Shown: positions 16,555 through 26,676, counted from the stretch's first letter. The stretch is DNA of 59,564 bases from an uncultured Prevotellaceae bacterium (GCA_902784615.1 CACZVN010000013.1:1-59564), one strand, 5' to 3'. Notes: generated from the sequence alone by a model not told the origin. Numbers and translations: made by a program.

Positions 16555-17949
16555 ATGGCAACAACTAATGAAACCAAGGGCTTCTATAAGCTCTCATGGG
16601 TGCAGCGCATCGGCTTCGGCTCAGGCGATCTGGCCCAGAACCTGATCTTCCAGGTCATCTGTACTTACCTGCTGTTCTTCTACACCGACATCTACGGACT
16701 GACACCATCCGCAGTGGCCGTCATGTTCCTCGTGGGTAATGTGGCTAACGTGATCTGGGACCCCATTGTGGGCACGTTGATCGACAAGAGCAACCCGCGT
16801 TACGGAAAATACCGTTCGTACCTGCTGTATGTGGGTATTCCCCTTTCTGGCTTTGCCATCCTGTGCTTCTACAACGGTTTCGCACCGTCGCTGATATATG
16901 CGTATGTCACCTATATAGCGATGCAGTTGCTCTATACGTTTATCAACGTACCTTACGGCGCCCTGAACTCCTCGCTGACCCGCGACACCGATGAGATCAC
17001 CATCCTCACCTCCGTGCGTATGTTCATGGCCAACCTCGGCGGTCTGGCCGTCAACTCCGGTCTGCCCCTGTTTATCGCCCTGATCGCCGGAGCACCGTCC
17101 GACAGTCTTCCGAAAGATCCTTCGGCATGGTTCACCACGATGACCATCTATGCCATCGTCGGTTTCTGCCTGCTCTTCTTCTGCTTCACGCAGTGTAAGG
17201 AGCGCGTCGTCATGGATGCGAAGACCACGGAAGACGTGAAGGTCAGCGACCTCTGGATGGAGTTCCTTCGCAATCGTCCCTTGCGTGTGCTCGCCTTCTT
17301 CTTCATCACCGCCTTCGCCATGATGTCGGTAGGTAATGCCGCCGGTGCCTATTTCATCAACAGCAACCTGCACGGCTCGGCTCAGGAACTGTCGATCTTC
17401 ATGGCCTTGGGTTCGCTTCCTGCCTTTATCTTCATGCCGCTGGTGCCCTGGTTCAAGCGCATGGTAGGCAAGAAGAACATGTTCTATCTGTTCCTCGGTG
17501 CAGCCATCGTCGGTATGGGCATGCTCTATTTCATCTCAAAGATGGAGAGCCCCAGCATGATCATGATCTATATTGCTCAGTTCATCAAGAGCACGGGTGT
17601 CATCGTGGCTACGGGTTATATGTGGGCACTGGTGCCTGAGGTGATCTCTTACGGTGAATACACCACAGGCCGTCGTATCTCCGGTATCGTCAACGCCCTG
17701 ACGGGACTGTTCTTCAAGGCCGGTATGACATTCGGTAGTATCGTTGGTCCGGCCGTCTTGGCATTTGTAGAGTATGACAGTCAGGTCATCGAGCAGACAG
17801 CCTTTGCCGAGGAGGGTATCCTCTGGCTGGTATGCGTCATCCCCGCTATCCTGCTTGCCCTCGCCATGTTCATCATCTCGAAGTATGAACTGACCGACGA
17901 GGTGATCGACGACATCAACAAGAAGATCGAGGCCCGCGCTAAAGAATAA
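16555..17949 (+). CDS. GPH-family (MFS) sugar:cation symporter, second copy
   Basis: 464 residues, 12 predicted helices, GPH signatures: QRIGFGSGDLAQNLIFQ, FYTDIYGL, DPIVGTLIDKSNPRYGKYRSY and TTGRRISGIVNAL. It is clearly distinct in sequence from the divergent GPH symporter at 12903-14366, so the locus probably imports two different oligosaccharides, or one saccharide and one acetylated or branched form. It lies 21 bases after the acetylesterase stop in the same operon and is followed by a strong terminator. Confidence 0.88.
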   Translation: MATTNETKGFYKLSWVQRIGFGSGDLAQNLIFQVICTYLLFFYTDIYGLTPSAVAVMFLVGNVANVIWDPIVGTLIDKSNPRYGKYRSYLLYVGIPLSGFAILCFYNGFAPSLIYAYVTYIAMQLLYTFINVPYGALNSSLTRDTDEITILTSVRMFMANLGGLAVNSGLPLFIALIAGAPSDSLPKDPSAWFTTMTIYAIVGFCLLFFCFTQCKERVVMDAKTTEDVKVSDLWMEFLRNRPLRVLAFFFITAFAMMSVGNAAGAYFINSNLHGSAQELSIFMALGSLPAFIFMPLVPWFKRMVGKKNMFYLFLGAAIVGMGMLYFISKMESPSMIMIYIAQFIKSTGVIVATGYMWALVPEVISYGEYTTGRRISGIVNALTGLFFKAGMTFGSIVGPAVLAFVEYDSQVIEQTAFAEEGILWLVCVIPAILLALAMFIISKYELTDEVIDDINKKIEARAKE

Positions 17950-17963
17950 TAGGTCGTCATATA

Positions 17964-18006
17964 CAACAAAAAGGCGCAGCTCGTGATGAGCCGCGCCTTT
18001 TTGTTG
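17964..18006 (+). terminator. Rho-independent terminator after the symporter
   Basis: CAACAAAAAGGCGC (from 17964) pairs with GCGCCTTTTTGTTG (to 18006) around an inner GCTC-GTGAT-GAGC hairpin. The A/T symmetry would let it work on both strands. Confidence 0.8.
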
Positions 18007-18039
18007 TTCATCATTATTGTTTAATGTATAAAATTTCAT

Positions 18040-18320
18040 GTTTTAGGGTGTAACGGTGTAACAATGCCGATAAACACTCAATTGCAGAAAAATGTATAAA
18101 CGCAAAGAGATTAGTGCCCATCGGCGGGATACATTGTCATTACGCAGTAGCATCGCTGAGTTCTCGGAGGCTGCGCTGCGTCCGCGCAGTTGGGGCAAAA
18201 GATGGAGGGCGGCTGCTGCCGTGGCGTCAGTCCTCCTAAAAGCGGATATGTAGGTGAGCGGAGGCATGATTCTCTAAGTTTTGTTCGTTAGTTCGTAATA
18301 TGCGTGCACAGATACAAAAC
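18040..18320. repeat. Structured GC-rich intergenic element, probable dispersed repeat or RNA
   Basis: This is the core of a 405-base gene-free stretch (18007-18412). It holds stacked short hairpins: CTGCGC/GCGCAG (18171-18189), CGGC-TGCT-GCCG (18210-18221) nested within GGAGG (from 18204) and CCTCC (to 18236). Base composition is more GC-rich than the flanking AT-rich spacers. A 74-codon frame on the minus strand (18043-18267, beginning MPPLTYISAF) has Ala/Arg/Ser-rich composition unlike a real protein. I recall similar short hypothetical proteins annotated in several Prevotella genomes, which suggests a repeated non-coding element mis-called as a gene; that is memory, not something shown here. 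The rest of the stretch is AT-rich with nothing recognisable. Confidence 0.4.
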
Positions 18321-18412
18321 TTTTTGGAATTATAGAACAACTCGCCCCACCTTTTTTTATAAAATCAAGGCAAAATGCGGGCGGGGAAACCCATAAGACC
18401 GCTGTAGAACAA

Positions 18413-18775
18413 TTAATACATAGGGATATCCTCTATATGAGTGATCTCTGGTGAGCCGCCTTCGGGTGTGCCCACCACTGTGATGACATCCAGACGGAAT
18501 TCGCGGTTGATACGTCGCGACTTGACATAGTAATTGATGGCATGACGCAGATTCTGGAGTTTCCTGTAGTCGATGGCCTCTTCAGGTTCTCCGAACACGC
18601 GGTTACGACGGGTTTTCACCTCGACAAAAACCAACATATCGTCATTTGCTGCGATGATGTCAAGATCGCGATGACCCGACTTCCAGTCGCGTTCGATGAT
18701 ATCATAGCCTTTGCGCTGGAGGAAGGCTACTGCCTGTTCCTCACCCCATGTTCCAAGTTCATTATGTGCTGCCAT
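18413..18775 (-). CDS. YraN family protein (UPF0102)
   Basis: 120 residues, the usual length of the family. The restriction-endonuclease-like core is visible: GTWGEEQAVAFLQRKGY, then DLDIIA with an acidic residue, and FVEVKTR. The UPF0102/YraN group has a nuclease-like fold, but its in vivo role is not established. No signal peptide. A TACTTTTG box lies 27 bases upstream of the ATG (18803-18810). It is transcribed divergently from metG. Confidence 0.88.
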   Translation of the reverse strand: MAAHNELGTWGEEQAVAFLQRKGYDIIERDWKSGHRDLDIIAANDDMLVFVEVKTRRNRVFGEPEEAIDYRKLQNLRHAINYYVKSRRINREFRLDVITVVGTPEGGSPEITHIEDIPMY

Positions 18776-18802
18776 AGTCTGATGTGTTTTGCTTTTCGCC
18801 TA

Positions 18803-18810
18803 CAAAAGTA
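18803..18810 (-). promoter_or_regulatory. -7 box TACTTTTG for yraN
   Basis: Fits TAnnTTTG on the minus strand, 27 bases before the YraN ATG. Confidence 0.45.
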
Positions 18811-18886
18811 GGACTTTTTTCCCATATCCCGTCATACTTTTGGTTTTTTTATATCTTTGGTACTGCGCTAACTCAAATTTTTACCG

Positions 18887-18894
18887 TACCTTTG
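18887..18894 (+). promoter_or_regulatory. -7 box TACCTTTG for metG
   Basis: TAnnTTTG match 31 bases before the metG ATG; a second match, TATCTTTG at 18852-18859, could be a tandem promoter. Confidence 0.5.
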
Positions 18895-18925
18895 CACCCA
18901 AATTTGAAAATACGTATTTTTAGGA

Positions 18926-20992
18926 ATGGAAAACAAGACTTTTAAACGTACGACGGTGACGTCGGCGTTGCCATACGCCAACGGCGGTGTGCACATCGGT
19001 CATCTGGCTGGTGTGTATGTGCCCGCTGATATCTATGTACGCTACCTTCGCCTGAAGAAGCGCGAGGTATTGTTTATCGGAGGTAGTGATGAGCATGGTG
19101 TGCCCATCACTGTCCGTGCCCGTAAAGAGGGCATTACGCCACAGGATGTAGTCGATCGTTATCATAAGATGATCAAGGACTCTTTCGAGGAGTTCGGCAT
19201 CTCATTCGATATCTATAGCCGTACCACCTCAGAGACGCATCACAAGTTTGCTGCAGAGTGGTTTAAGAAACTTTACGACGAGGGTAAGCTGACGGAAGAA
19301 ACCACAGAGCAACTCTACGACGAGGAGGCTAAGCAGTTCCTGGCCGACCGTTACGTAACTGGTGAGTGTCCCCACTGCCACAACGAGGGTGCATACGGTG
19401 ACCAGTGTGAGAAGTGCGGACGCGACCTCTCGCCCACGGAACTCATCAATCCTAAGTCAACCATCTCTGGTTCTACGCCTGTATTGAAGAAGACCAAGAA
19501 CTGGTATCTGCCCCTGAACGAGTATCAGGATTGGTTGAAGCAGTGGATCCTCGAGGAGCACAAAGAGTGGCGCCCGAACGTGTATGGCCAGTGTAAGTCT
19601 TGGCTCGACATGGATCTTCAGCCCCGTGCGATGACGCGCGACTTAGACTGGGGAATCCCCGTGCCTGTGAAGGATGCAGAAGGCAAGGTACTTTACGTAT
19701 GGTTCGACGCACCCATCGGCTATGTATCTAACACCAAGGAACTCTGTGAGAAGGAGCCCGAGAAGTGGGGCTCGTGGGAGAAATGGTGGCAGGACGAGGA
19801 TACCCGTCTCGTTCACTTCATCGGTAAGGACAATATCGTATTCCACTGCATCATCTTCCCTGTGATGATGAAGGCCCACGGCAAGTATATCATGCCTGAC
19901 AACGTGCCCGCCAACGAGTTCCTGAACCTGGAGAACGACAAGATCTCCACCTCGCGCAACTGGGCTGTCTGGCTCCATGAGTATCTGGTGGATATGCCTG
20001 GCAAACAGGATGTGCTGCGCTATGTGCTCACTGCCAATGCGCCTGAGACTAAAGACAACAATTTCACTTGGAAGGACTTCCAGGACCGTAATAACAACGA
20101 GTTGGTTGCTGTTTATGGCAACTTCGTGAACCGTGCCCTCCAGTTGACGAAGAAATACTGGAATGGTGTGGTGCCTGCCTGTGGCGAACTATTAGATGTA
20201 GATAAGCAGGCCCTGGAGGAGTTCAAGGACGTCAAGGAGAAGGTGGAGGCCCTGCTGGAGCAGTTTAAGTTCCGCGATGCACAGTTCGAGGCCATGAACC
20301 TGGCCCGTATCGGCAACCGCTACATCACCGAGTGCGAGCCTTGGAAGGTGTGGAAGACGGATCCCAAGCGCTGTGAGACGATTCTGAATATCTGCTTGCA
20401 GTTGACCGCGAACCTCGCCATCGCCTTCGAGCCGTTCCTGCCGTTCTCAAGTAAGAAACTCCGCGAGATGCTCGCCATCGACTCATTTGAGTGGGAGCAG
20501 TTGGGTAGCACCGACCTCCTGAAGGCTGGTCATCAGTTGGGAGAGCCCGCCCTGCTCTTCGAGAAGATCGAGGACGAGGTCATCCAGAAGCAGCTTGACA
20601 AACTCGAGGCTACCAAGAAGGCCAACGAAGCAGCCTCTTACGAGGCTGCGCCTATCAAGGATACCGTATCGTTCGAGGACTTTGAGAAACTCGACATCCG
20701 TGTGGGTCTCGTGAAAGACTGTCAGAAGGTGAAGAAGTCGAAGAAACTCCTACAGTTTACCATCGACGACGGCTCAGGCGTTGACCGTACCATCTGTTCA
20801 GGTATCGCTGCCTTCTATGAGAACCCTGAGGAACTCATTGGTAAGCGCATCCTGTTCGTAGCCAACTTTGCCCCCCGTCAGATGATGGGCATCGAAAGTC
20901 AGGGCATGATTCTCTCGGCTGTTGATTTTGACGAGAGCCTCAGCGTAGTCACCACCACCAAAGACGTCAAACCAGGCAGCCAAGTAGGATAA
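18926..20992 (+). CDS. metG: Methionyl-tRNA synthetase
   Basis: 688 residues, full length. Class I synthetase motifs: HIGH at 23-26 and the KMSKS variant KISTS at 339-343, a form used in many bacterial MetG proteins. A zinc knuckle is present with C148, C151, C161 and C164. The C-terminal ~100 residues ([12 protein letters not shown] onward) form the tRNA-binding/EMAP-II-like dimerisation domain. It charges tRNA-Met in the cytoplasm and is essential. The CotH-family gene begins 27 bases downstream and may share the transcript. Confidence 0.97.
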   Translation: MENKTFKRTTVTSALPYANGGVHIGHLAGVYVPADIYVRYLRLKKREVLFIGGSDEHGVPITVRARKEGITPQDVVDRYHKMIKDSFEEFGISFDIYSRTTSETHHKFAAEWFKKLYDEGKLTEETTEQLYDEEAKQFLADRYVTGECPHCHNEGAYGDQCEKCGRDLSPTELINPKSTISGSTPVLKKTKNWYLPLNEYQDWLKQWILEEHKEWRPNVYGQCKSWLDMDLQPRAMTRDLDWGIPVPVKDAEGKVLYVWFDAPIGYVSNTKELCEKEPEKWGSWEKWWQDEDTRLVHFIGKDNIVFHCIIFPVMMKAHGKYIMPDNVPANEFLNLENDKISTSRNWAVWLHEYLVDMPGKQDVLRYVLTANAPETKDNNFTWKDFQDRNNNELVAVYGNFVNRALQLTKKYWNGVVPACGELLDVDKQALEEFKDVKEKVEALLEQFKFRDAQFEAMNLARIGNRYITECEPWKVWKTDPKRCETILNICLQLTANLAIAFEPFLPFSSKKLREMLAIDSFEWEQLGSTDLLKAGHQLGEPALLFEKIEDEVIQKQLDKLEATKKANEAASYEAAPIKDTVSFEDFEKLDIRVGLVKDCQKVKKSKKLLQFTIDDGSGVDRTICSGIAAFYENPEELIGKRILFVANFAPRQMMGIESQGMILSAVDFDESLSVVTTTKDVKPGSQVG

Positions 20993-21019
20993 CTGCTTTT
21001 GCAAGAAAATCATTAAGAC

Positions 21020-24000
21020 ATGATCTCTTTTATACTATCAACCATTGTCATCATCAACGAGCTGATGGCAGCCAACGTGGGCGATGTGATGAGCCCCGCC
21101 ATTAATTTCGACAGTTGGATAGAACTCTATAACCCCTCTAACGAGGACGTTAATCTTGCTGGGATGTATCTGAGCGACGATGAGAGCAATCCCAAGCGAT
21201 GGAAGATTCCCCATGGTACGGTTCCCGCTAAGGGATATCTGGTGTTATGGCTCGGATCGGATCAGATCGACGACTGGCAGGCACCGTTTAAACTAGACTG
21301 CGACGGAGGAACCATCTGTCTGAGTGACGCCTCAGGAAACATCATCGCCAGCGAAGACTATCCCCAGGCTATCAGTCATACGGCATACGCCCGTAAGACA
21401 GACGGCGGCGACGAATGGGAATGGACAGCCACGCCCACTCCTGGAGAAACTAATGCCACGGCAAAGTTCGCCAGTCAGCGCCTCGACGCTCCCAAAGTGA
21501 GTGTTGACAGCAAACTCTTCTCGGGGTCACTCGACATCAGCGTCAACATCCCCAAGGGTGCGCACCTGATGTACACCACCGACGGCAGTCTGCCCAGTGC
21601 ACCTGTCGATCCCGGTACGGTAGTATCGCCCTGGGTAGAGTATGTTACCAACGGTGATTGCGAGAAATCGGAGACTGGTAGTCTCTCTTATCGCGATCCA
21701 GATCATACCAAAGATATGTCTGACATCACAGAGGGTATAGGCTATAATAACACAAGAGGAATCAAGGTACACTCCACCAGTACGGCGAAGAACGACTATG
21801 ATGCCCAGTTTTTCGTCTATACGCCTAACCATATCTGGCATACTGGCGAGAGATATCGCTTCCGTATGATGGTGCGCGCCGACAAGGCATCGAGAATCAC
21901 GTCGCAGACGCATACGACACCTCATAACTGGATTGCGAACAACATGTTTGACGGCAAGGACATCAACGTCACTACCGAGTGGCAGGAGTTCTATTATGAA
22001 GGCACGATCACCGACGAGCAGGTTGGTAAGTCGGGTGGCGGCTGGGGCTGGTGGGGACAAGAACCTGTGACTTACAAGGACATGCAGACCATCGCCTTCA
22101 ACCTGAACACTGAGAAAAAGGACAACAATTTCTATTTCGATAATGTGTCGTGGGAATATGACACCACGAGCGGTGAGGCAGATATGACAGAGGAGAGCGT
22201 TGACGGTAAGTTCACCATCACCAAGACTACCAACCTCACGTTCCGTCTCTATCAGGACGGTTATCTGCCCAGCGCGCCTGTGACCCGCAGCTATATCAAA
22301 ACCAACAACGAATACACCCTCCCCGTGGTCAGTATCGTAGGAGACAAGCGCTTCTTCACGGATCCCAAGATCGGTCTTGACTGTGATGGCGACGGCACCA
22401 ACGGAAAGACGGGCAACGGTCAGGATACGCCCAAGAACTACAACTGTGACTGGGATCGTCCTGTCAACTTCAGTTATATCGACACTGACGGTGAAATGAC
22501 CTTCAATCAGGACGTGAACCTTAGTGTCTCTGGCGGCTGGACCCGTTCACAGCGGTTCCGCTCATTTAAACTAAAGTCCAATAAGGTCTTCGACGGTCAG
22601 AACAGATTCGACTATTCCTTCTTCCCACAGAAGCCCTATACCCGCAATAAGGTGGTACTGCTGCGTAATGGCGGCAATGACGTATGGACGAACGGTGCCC
22701 GCTTTACCGACCCTGCCTTGGAAACGATCATCCAACGCTCGGGAATCGATGTCGATGTGCAGTCGTACGTTCCTGTGATAGAATACGTGAACGGTGAGTT
22801 GCGTGGTGTGTTCAACATGCGTGAGCCCAACAATGACAAATACGCCTACGCTAACTTTGGATATGATGACGACGAACTCGATGCCTTTGAGAATGAGACG
22901 TTCAAGAATGGTGATGATGAGGCTCTCCGTCGTATCTATGAGCTCGGAGCCAAGATCAACGATGATGGAGCTTATAAAAAACTACAGCAGTTGCTCGACA
23001 TCGACGAATATACCAACTACATGGCCGTCACCCTCTTCCTCTTCAACGATGACTGGCCCAACAACAACATTAAGGGTTACCGTAGCCGCAAAGACGGGAA
23101 ATACCGTTTTGTCAGCTTCGACCTAGACTACGCTTTCGGAAAATGCGTTAACGGCGGCGACACCAACCAAGACGCCTTTACCCATTTCAATAAGTATAAG
23201 ACCAAGACCAGCGGAAAGAACGAGCAGAACCACGAGTTTGTCAGTTTCTTCATCAACCTGTTGAAACACGACGAGTATCGCCAGAAGTTTATCGACACGT
23301 TCTGTGTCATCGCAGGTAGCGTGTTCGAACCAAACCGTGCTGGCAATATCGTCAATGAGTTGTTGAATGTCGTACAACCCATGACCAAACTGATGCAGCA
23401 GCAAGGCATCAGCGACGGTCACGATCCCAAACGGGCTGCAGACGAAATCAAGAATCGTCTGAAGAATCGCTCTGACAAGATGACAAACAACATGAAGAAG
23501 TACTCCCCCATGCAGTTGTCATCTGTTAACAGACAATCCGTCACCCTGAAGGCCGATACCGAGGGAGCCCGTCTGTTCGTCAACGATACAGAAGTACCCT
23601 ATGCCGATTTCAATGGTCACCTCTTCGCCCCTGTGAAATTGAAGGCGCAGGCACCTGCAGGATATCAATTCGCTGGCTGGAAGAACGGCAGTGAGACCAT
23701 CTCTTCAGAGACCACCATCGACCTGCCAACAGACGACAACCTGAATCTCACGGCCACCTTTACAAAGGCCGCTGAGAGCGTCTCGCCCGTACGTATCAAC
23801 GAGGTGAGTGCCAACAATGGCATCTTTGTCAACGACTATTGGAAGCGCAACGACTGGGTGGAACTATATAACACCACGGACGCTGCCATCGACGTTGAGG
23901 GCATGTACCTGAGCGACAACCTCGAGAACCCCACGAAATATCAGATCACAAAGGGTAAGACACAGAGTTCGACGGTGGTTCCTGCTCATGGTCACCTCAT

Positions 24001-24526
24001 CATCTGGTGCGACAAAGAGGATCCCAAGTCACAACTCCACGCCTCGTTTAAACTGGCATCCGAAGGTGGTGATATCGTACTCACGGCCCAAGACGAGAGT
24101 TGGAATGATCAGTTTACCTATATGACGTTGAACAACGATCAGACTGCCGGCCGCTGGCCTGACGGTTGTGATGATGTGTATGTGATGAACGTGCCGACAA
24201 TTGCAAGTTCTAACATCTGGAGCAGCTATCTTACCTCCATTGAGCAATCTGGCACCAACGGCATCGAGGATCTGACGGCCGAAGACGGTAACATGACTGT
24301 CAGATACATGGCAGGCCAACTTGTCATCAGTGGTCCCGGCAATGGCAACGTCCAGGTGCTCATCCATAACCTCTCCGGACAGGCTGTAGCCTCCATGACG
24401 ACATCACTCACTGGCGGGTATGCGGAAGTACCGCTTACCAGCCTTTCTAACGGTGTCTATGTGGCCGAGGTCAAACATGCCAAAGGTCACAGGACCAGTT
24501 GTAAGTTCGTTCTTACTTCGAAATAA
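21020..24526 (+). CDS. CotH kinase-family surface protein with lamin-tail domains and a T9SS-like C-terminus
   Basis: 1168 residues. Order: lamin-tail domain (~10-130, INELMAANVG, WIELYNPSN); a chitobiase C-terminal-like repeat (YTTDGSLPSAP, ~185) interrupted by a ~180-residue carbohydrate-binding-like beta-sandwich (~200-390), with the second part (FRLYQDGYLPSAP) after it; CotH kinase domain (~420-830, FRSFKLKS, FNMREPNND, SFDLDYAFG); an InlB-B-repeat-like module (APAGYQFAGWKNGSE); a second lamin-tail domain (INEVSANNG, WVELYNTTD); and a ~75-residue C-terminal domain typical of type IX-secreted proteins. Probably cell-surface, possibly a protein kinase as in spore CotH. The signal peptide is unusually short (MISFILSTIVI), with an in-frame stop just upstream, so no longer start exists. 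Confidence 0.8.
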   Translation: MISFILSTIVIINELMAANVGDVMSPAINFDSWIELYNPSNEDVNLAGMYLSDDESNPKRWKIPHGTVPAKGYLVLWLGSDQIDDWQAPFKLDCDGGTICLSDASGNIIASEDYPQAISHTAYARKTDGGDEWEWTATPTPGETNATAKFASQRLDAPKVSVDSKLFSGSLDISVNIPKGAHLMYTTDGSLPSAPVDPGTVVSPWVEYVTNGDCEKSETGSLSYRDPDHTKDMSDITEGIGYNNTRGIKVHSTSTAKNDYDAQFFVYTPNHIWHTGERYRFRMMVRADKASRITSQTHTTPHNWIANNMFDGKDINVTTEWQEFYYEGTITDEQVGKSGGGWGWWGQEPVTYKDMQTIAFNLNTEKKDNNFYFDNVSWEYDTTSGEADMTEESVDGKFTITKTTNLTFRLYQDGYLPSAPVTRSYIKTNNEYTLPVVSIVGDKRFFTDPKIGLDCDGDGTNGKTGNGQDTPKNYNCDWDRPVNFSYIDTDGEMTFNQDVNLSVSGGWTRSQRFRSFKLKSNKVFDGQNRFDYSFFPQKPYTRNKVVLLRNGGNDVWTNGARFTDPALETIIQRSGIDVDVQSYVPVIEYVNGELRGVFNMREPNNDKYAYANFGYDDDELDAFENETFKNGDDEALRRIYELGAKINDDGAYKKLQQLLDIDEYTNYMAVTLFLFNDDWPNNNIKGYRSRKDGKYRFVSFDLDYAFGKCVNGGDTNQDAFTHFNKYKTKTSGKNEQNHEFVSFFINLLKHDEYRQKFIDTFCVIAGSVFEPNRAGNIVNELLNVVQPMTKLMQQQGISDGHDPKRAADEIKNRLKNRSDKMTNNMKKYSPMQLSSVNRQSVTLKADTEGARLFVNDTEVPYADFNGHLFAPVKLKAQAPAGYQFAGWKNGSETISSETTIDLPTDDNLNLTATFTKAAESVSPVRINEVSANNGIFVNDYWKRNDWVELYNTTDAAIDVEGMYLSDNLENPTKYQITKGKTQSSTVVPAHGHLIIWCDKEDPKSQLHASFKLASEGGDIVLTAQDESWNDQFTYMTLNNDQTAGRWPDGCDDVYVMNVPTIASSNIWSSYLTSIEQSGTNGIEDLTAEDGNMTVRYMAGQLVISGPGNGNVQVLIHNLSGQAVASMTTSLTGGYAEVPLTSLSNGVYVAEVKHAKGHRTSCKFVLTSK

Positions 24527-26672
24527 CACTTGATCCCGCACGGAGAAAGACGGGAATAAAGGCTTTTGTGACGGCGGTCGTAACATACTGACCGCCGTCA
24601 TAATGTTTGCCCGTATGGTAGTCAGTCCAACCGCCTTCGTTCTTGGGGAGATAGGTGCGCCACGTGGTGACACCCGGTTCGGTGACAGGACTGATCAGCA
24701 GGTCGGGACCGAACATATACTCATACTTCTGACGGAGGGCCTCGGGATCGTCGGCGAAGTCAAAGACCAGCGGACGCATCAGGGTATAGCCCTCCTCACT
24801 GATCCGACGGGCACACGCCTTGAGATAAGGCTGTAGCTTCTCACGCTCCTTCAGACAGTTGGCGATGATGGCCTGGGCCTCGGGACCATAGTTCCAGGGT
24901 TCGGTGTTACTCATATAACCATGCACACGCATCAGGGGCAGATAGACACTCGTCTCTATCCAACGGAGCATCCGCTCAATATAGGCACTATCGGTATATT
25001 GGTTCTGCGGACGGAAGAAGCCACCGGCATCATAGGTCCACCACGGATGACCCGCTGCCTGCACACCGAGACCGGCGACGATCTGCCGACGGAAGGTCTC
25101 CCAGTCATTACCCACATCGCCACTCCAGAGGGCTGCACCATAACGCTGGATACCCGGGAATCCACAACGGGTGAGGATCATCGGTGTCTTACCTGCCTGT
25201 AAGAGTCCCTCATAGACCGTCTTACAGACCATCAGGGGATAGACATTACGCACCTGTTCACCTGCCCACTGACCTTTGTTTACACGACGGCCTGCCAGGT
25301 CATCGTTCTCCGGTTCTGTGGCATCCTGCCACCAGGCATCGATGCCGAGGGGGACAAGCCGTTGCGAGAAGTTCTTCCAGTAGGCGGCAGCCGCTTCTGG
25401 GCTGAAGAAGTCGATCCAGTCAGTGCCAGGGATATAATATCCGGCGGCCTCCATCTGACGACCCACCTCGGAGGTCTTGTCGATCTTCGACCACACGCTG
25501 ACCATCAGACGGATATCCATCTGGTGCAGACTGTCGGTGAGCGCCTTGGGATCCGGGTAGAACTCCTCGTCGAAGCGCATGGCGTTCCACCCGTACTTCC
25601 CCCAGTACTGCCAGTCCTGTACGATCATACTGATGGGCATCTGTTCCTGTTTGAAGCGGTTGGCCGTCTCCAGGATCTCCGCGGAGGAGTGGAATCGTTC
25701 GCGACAGTGGATATAGCCCAGTGCCCAGTCCGGCATCAGGGGTGCCTGTCCCGTCAGCTCACGGAAGGTGGCGATGATCTCGTCGGGCGTTCCCGTGAAC
25801 ACGGTGTAATCGACGGCATGGGCCACGGGAGAGCGGAAGACGGTCTCGTCCTTCACCGGATGATAATAGAGCGTGGGCGTGTCCTCCTTCGTGAGTTCCG
25901 CCGTCACGACGTGCTGACCTGCCTTCAGGTGCACGATCGTCGAGGCGGTAGGCGGTAGCCAGAGGTTCTGCATCTCGATCACCGTCTCCCCGTCGATGAC
26001 GAGGTTATGACGGCGCGCCATCTTCTGTCCAACATCGAGCAGCAGCGCATAGTCACCCTCCTCTTCGACACTGATGACAGACTCAAAGATATGTCGCTCG
26101 CGCACTTCGCGCTTGCCACCCTCCGTCGAGGTGACATCGACCACCTCACTCTGACCAGCTCCAGAACGCTTGGTCAAACTGACGCTTTGGTCACTGGGGT
26201 TGAACTCCGTCAGTCCGTAGTTGTTCCACAGGATACCGTAGCCCTTACTTGAGATCAGCATTGGCAGACTGATCTGGGTGTTCACCTGAGTCAGTCGTCG
26301 CGACAGACCGCGTACGTTGCTGTAGCCGTCCTGGAACTGTCCAAGACCAAAGAGGTATTCATCCTTCGGGGAGTCGAAGGCCAGTGTGGCACCACCATCC
26401 CGTAGCTCATGACGGGTGGCATGGAACAGCAGGTGCCCATCACGATCCTTGATGGTCACGGTCTTTGCCTGGGTATCGGTCTTCACCTGAAGATCGCAAT
26501 CCGTCTCCGCATGCTTCACATAGAGCCAGTCGGGCAGCGTGTCGGTGGCTGCGACCTCCTGATACTGGATCCTGACGGCGTTGCGTGCCAATTTCTTCAC
26601 AGTTAACGTTCCCTGTGCCTGGGCCGTCATACCCAGACATATCATCACGATTGATATCAATACCTTTTTCAT
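24513..26672 (-). CDS. GH31 glycosidase (alpha-xylosidase / alpha-glucosidase type)
   Basis: 719 residues with signal peptide (TAQAQ, ~20). GH31 catalytic nucleophile D450 in WWQDATEPE and acid/base D519 in WSGDVGND. An N-terminal beta-sandwich is followed by a small PA14-like region (~195-265, GDYALLLDVGQKMARRHNL) and the (beta/alpha)8 barrel. GH31 enzymes in hemicellulose loci are commonly alpha-xylosidases acting on xyloglucan side chains; alpha-glucosidase is the alternative. It is the last gene of a five-gene leftward operon, 4 bases after GH97. Its 3' end overlaps the 3' end of the convergent CotH-family gene by 14 bases, with both stop codons in the overlap. Confidence 0.87.
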   Translation of the reverse strand: MKKVLISIVMICLGMTAQAQGTLTVKKLARNAVRIQYQEVAATDTLPDWLYVKHAETDCDLQVKTDTQAKTVTIKDRDGHLLFHATRHELRDGGATLAFDSPKDEYLFGLGQFQDGYSNVRGLSRRLTQVNTQISLPMLISSKGYGILWNNYGLTEFNPSDQSVSLTKRSGAGQSEVVDVTSTEGGKREVRERHIFESVISVEEEGDYALLLDVGQKMARRHNLVIDGETVIEMQNLWLPPTASTIVHLKAGQHVVTAELTKEDTPTLYYHPVKDETVFRSPVAHAVDYTVFTGTPDEIIATFRELTGQAPLMPDWALGYIHCRERFHSSAEILETANRFKQEQMPISMIVQDWQYWGKYGWNAMRFDEEFYPDPKALTDSLHQMDIRLMVSVWSKIDKTSEVGRQMEAAGYYIPGTDWIDFFSPEAAAAYWKNFSQRLVPLGIDAWWQDATEPENDDLAGRRVNKGQWAGEQVRNVYPLMVCKTVYEGLLQAGKTPMILTRCGFPGIQRYGAALWSGDVGNDWETFRRQIVAGLGVQAAGHPWWTYDAGGFFRPQNQYTDSAYIERMLRWIETSVYLPLMRVHGYMSNTEPWNYGPEAQAIIANCLKEREKLQPYLKACARRISEEGYTLMRPLVFDFADDPEALRQKYEYMFGPDLLISPVTEPGVTTWRTYLPKNEGGWTDYHTGKHYDGGQYVTTAVTKAFIPVFLRAGSSVISK

Positions 26673-26676
26673 CTGT

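Noticed and set aside
18043-18267. A 74-codon frame on the minus strand as a protein gene
   Set aside because: Composition and surrounding hairpins look non-coding; there is no convincing start context and no domain. Recorded as a repeat or RNA candidate instead.
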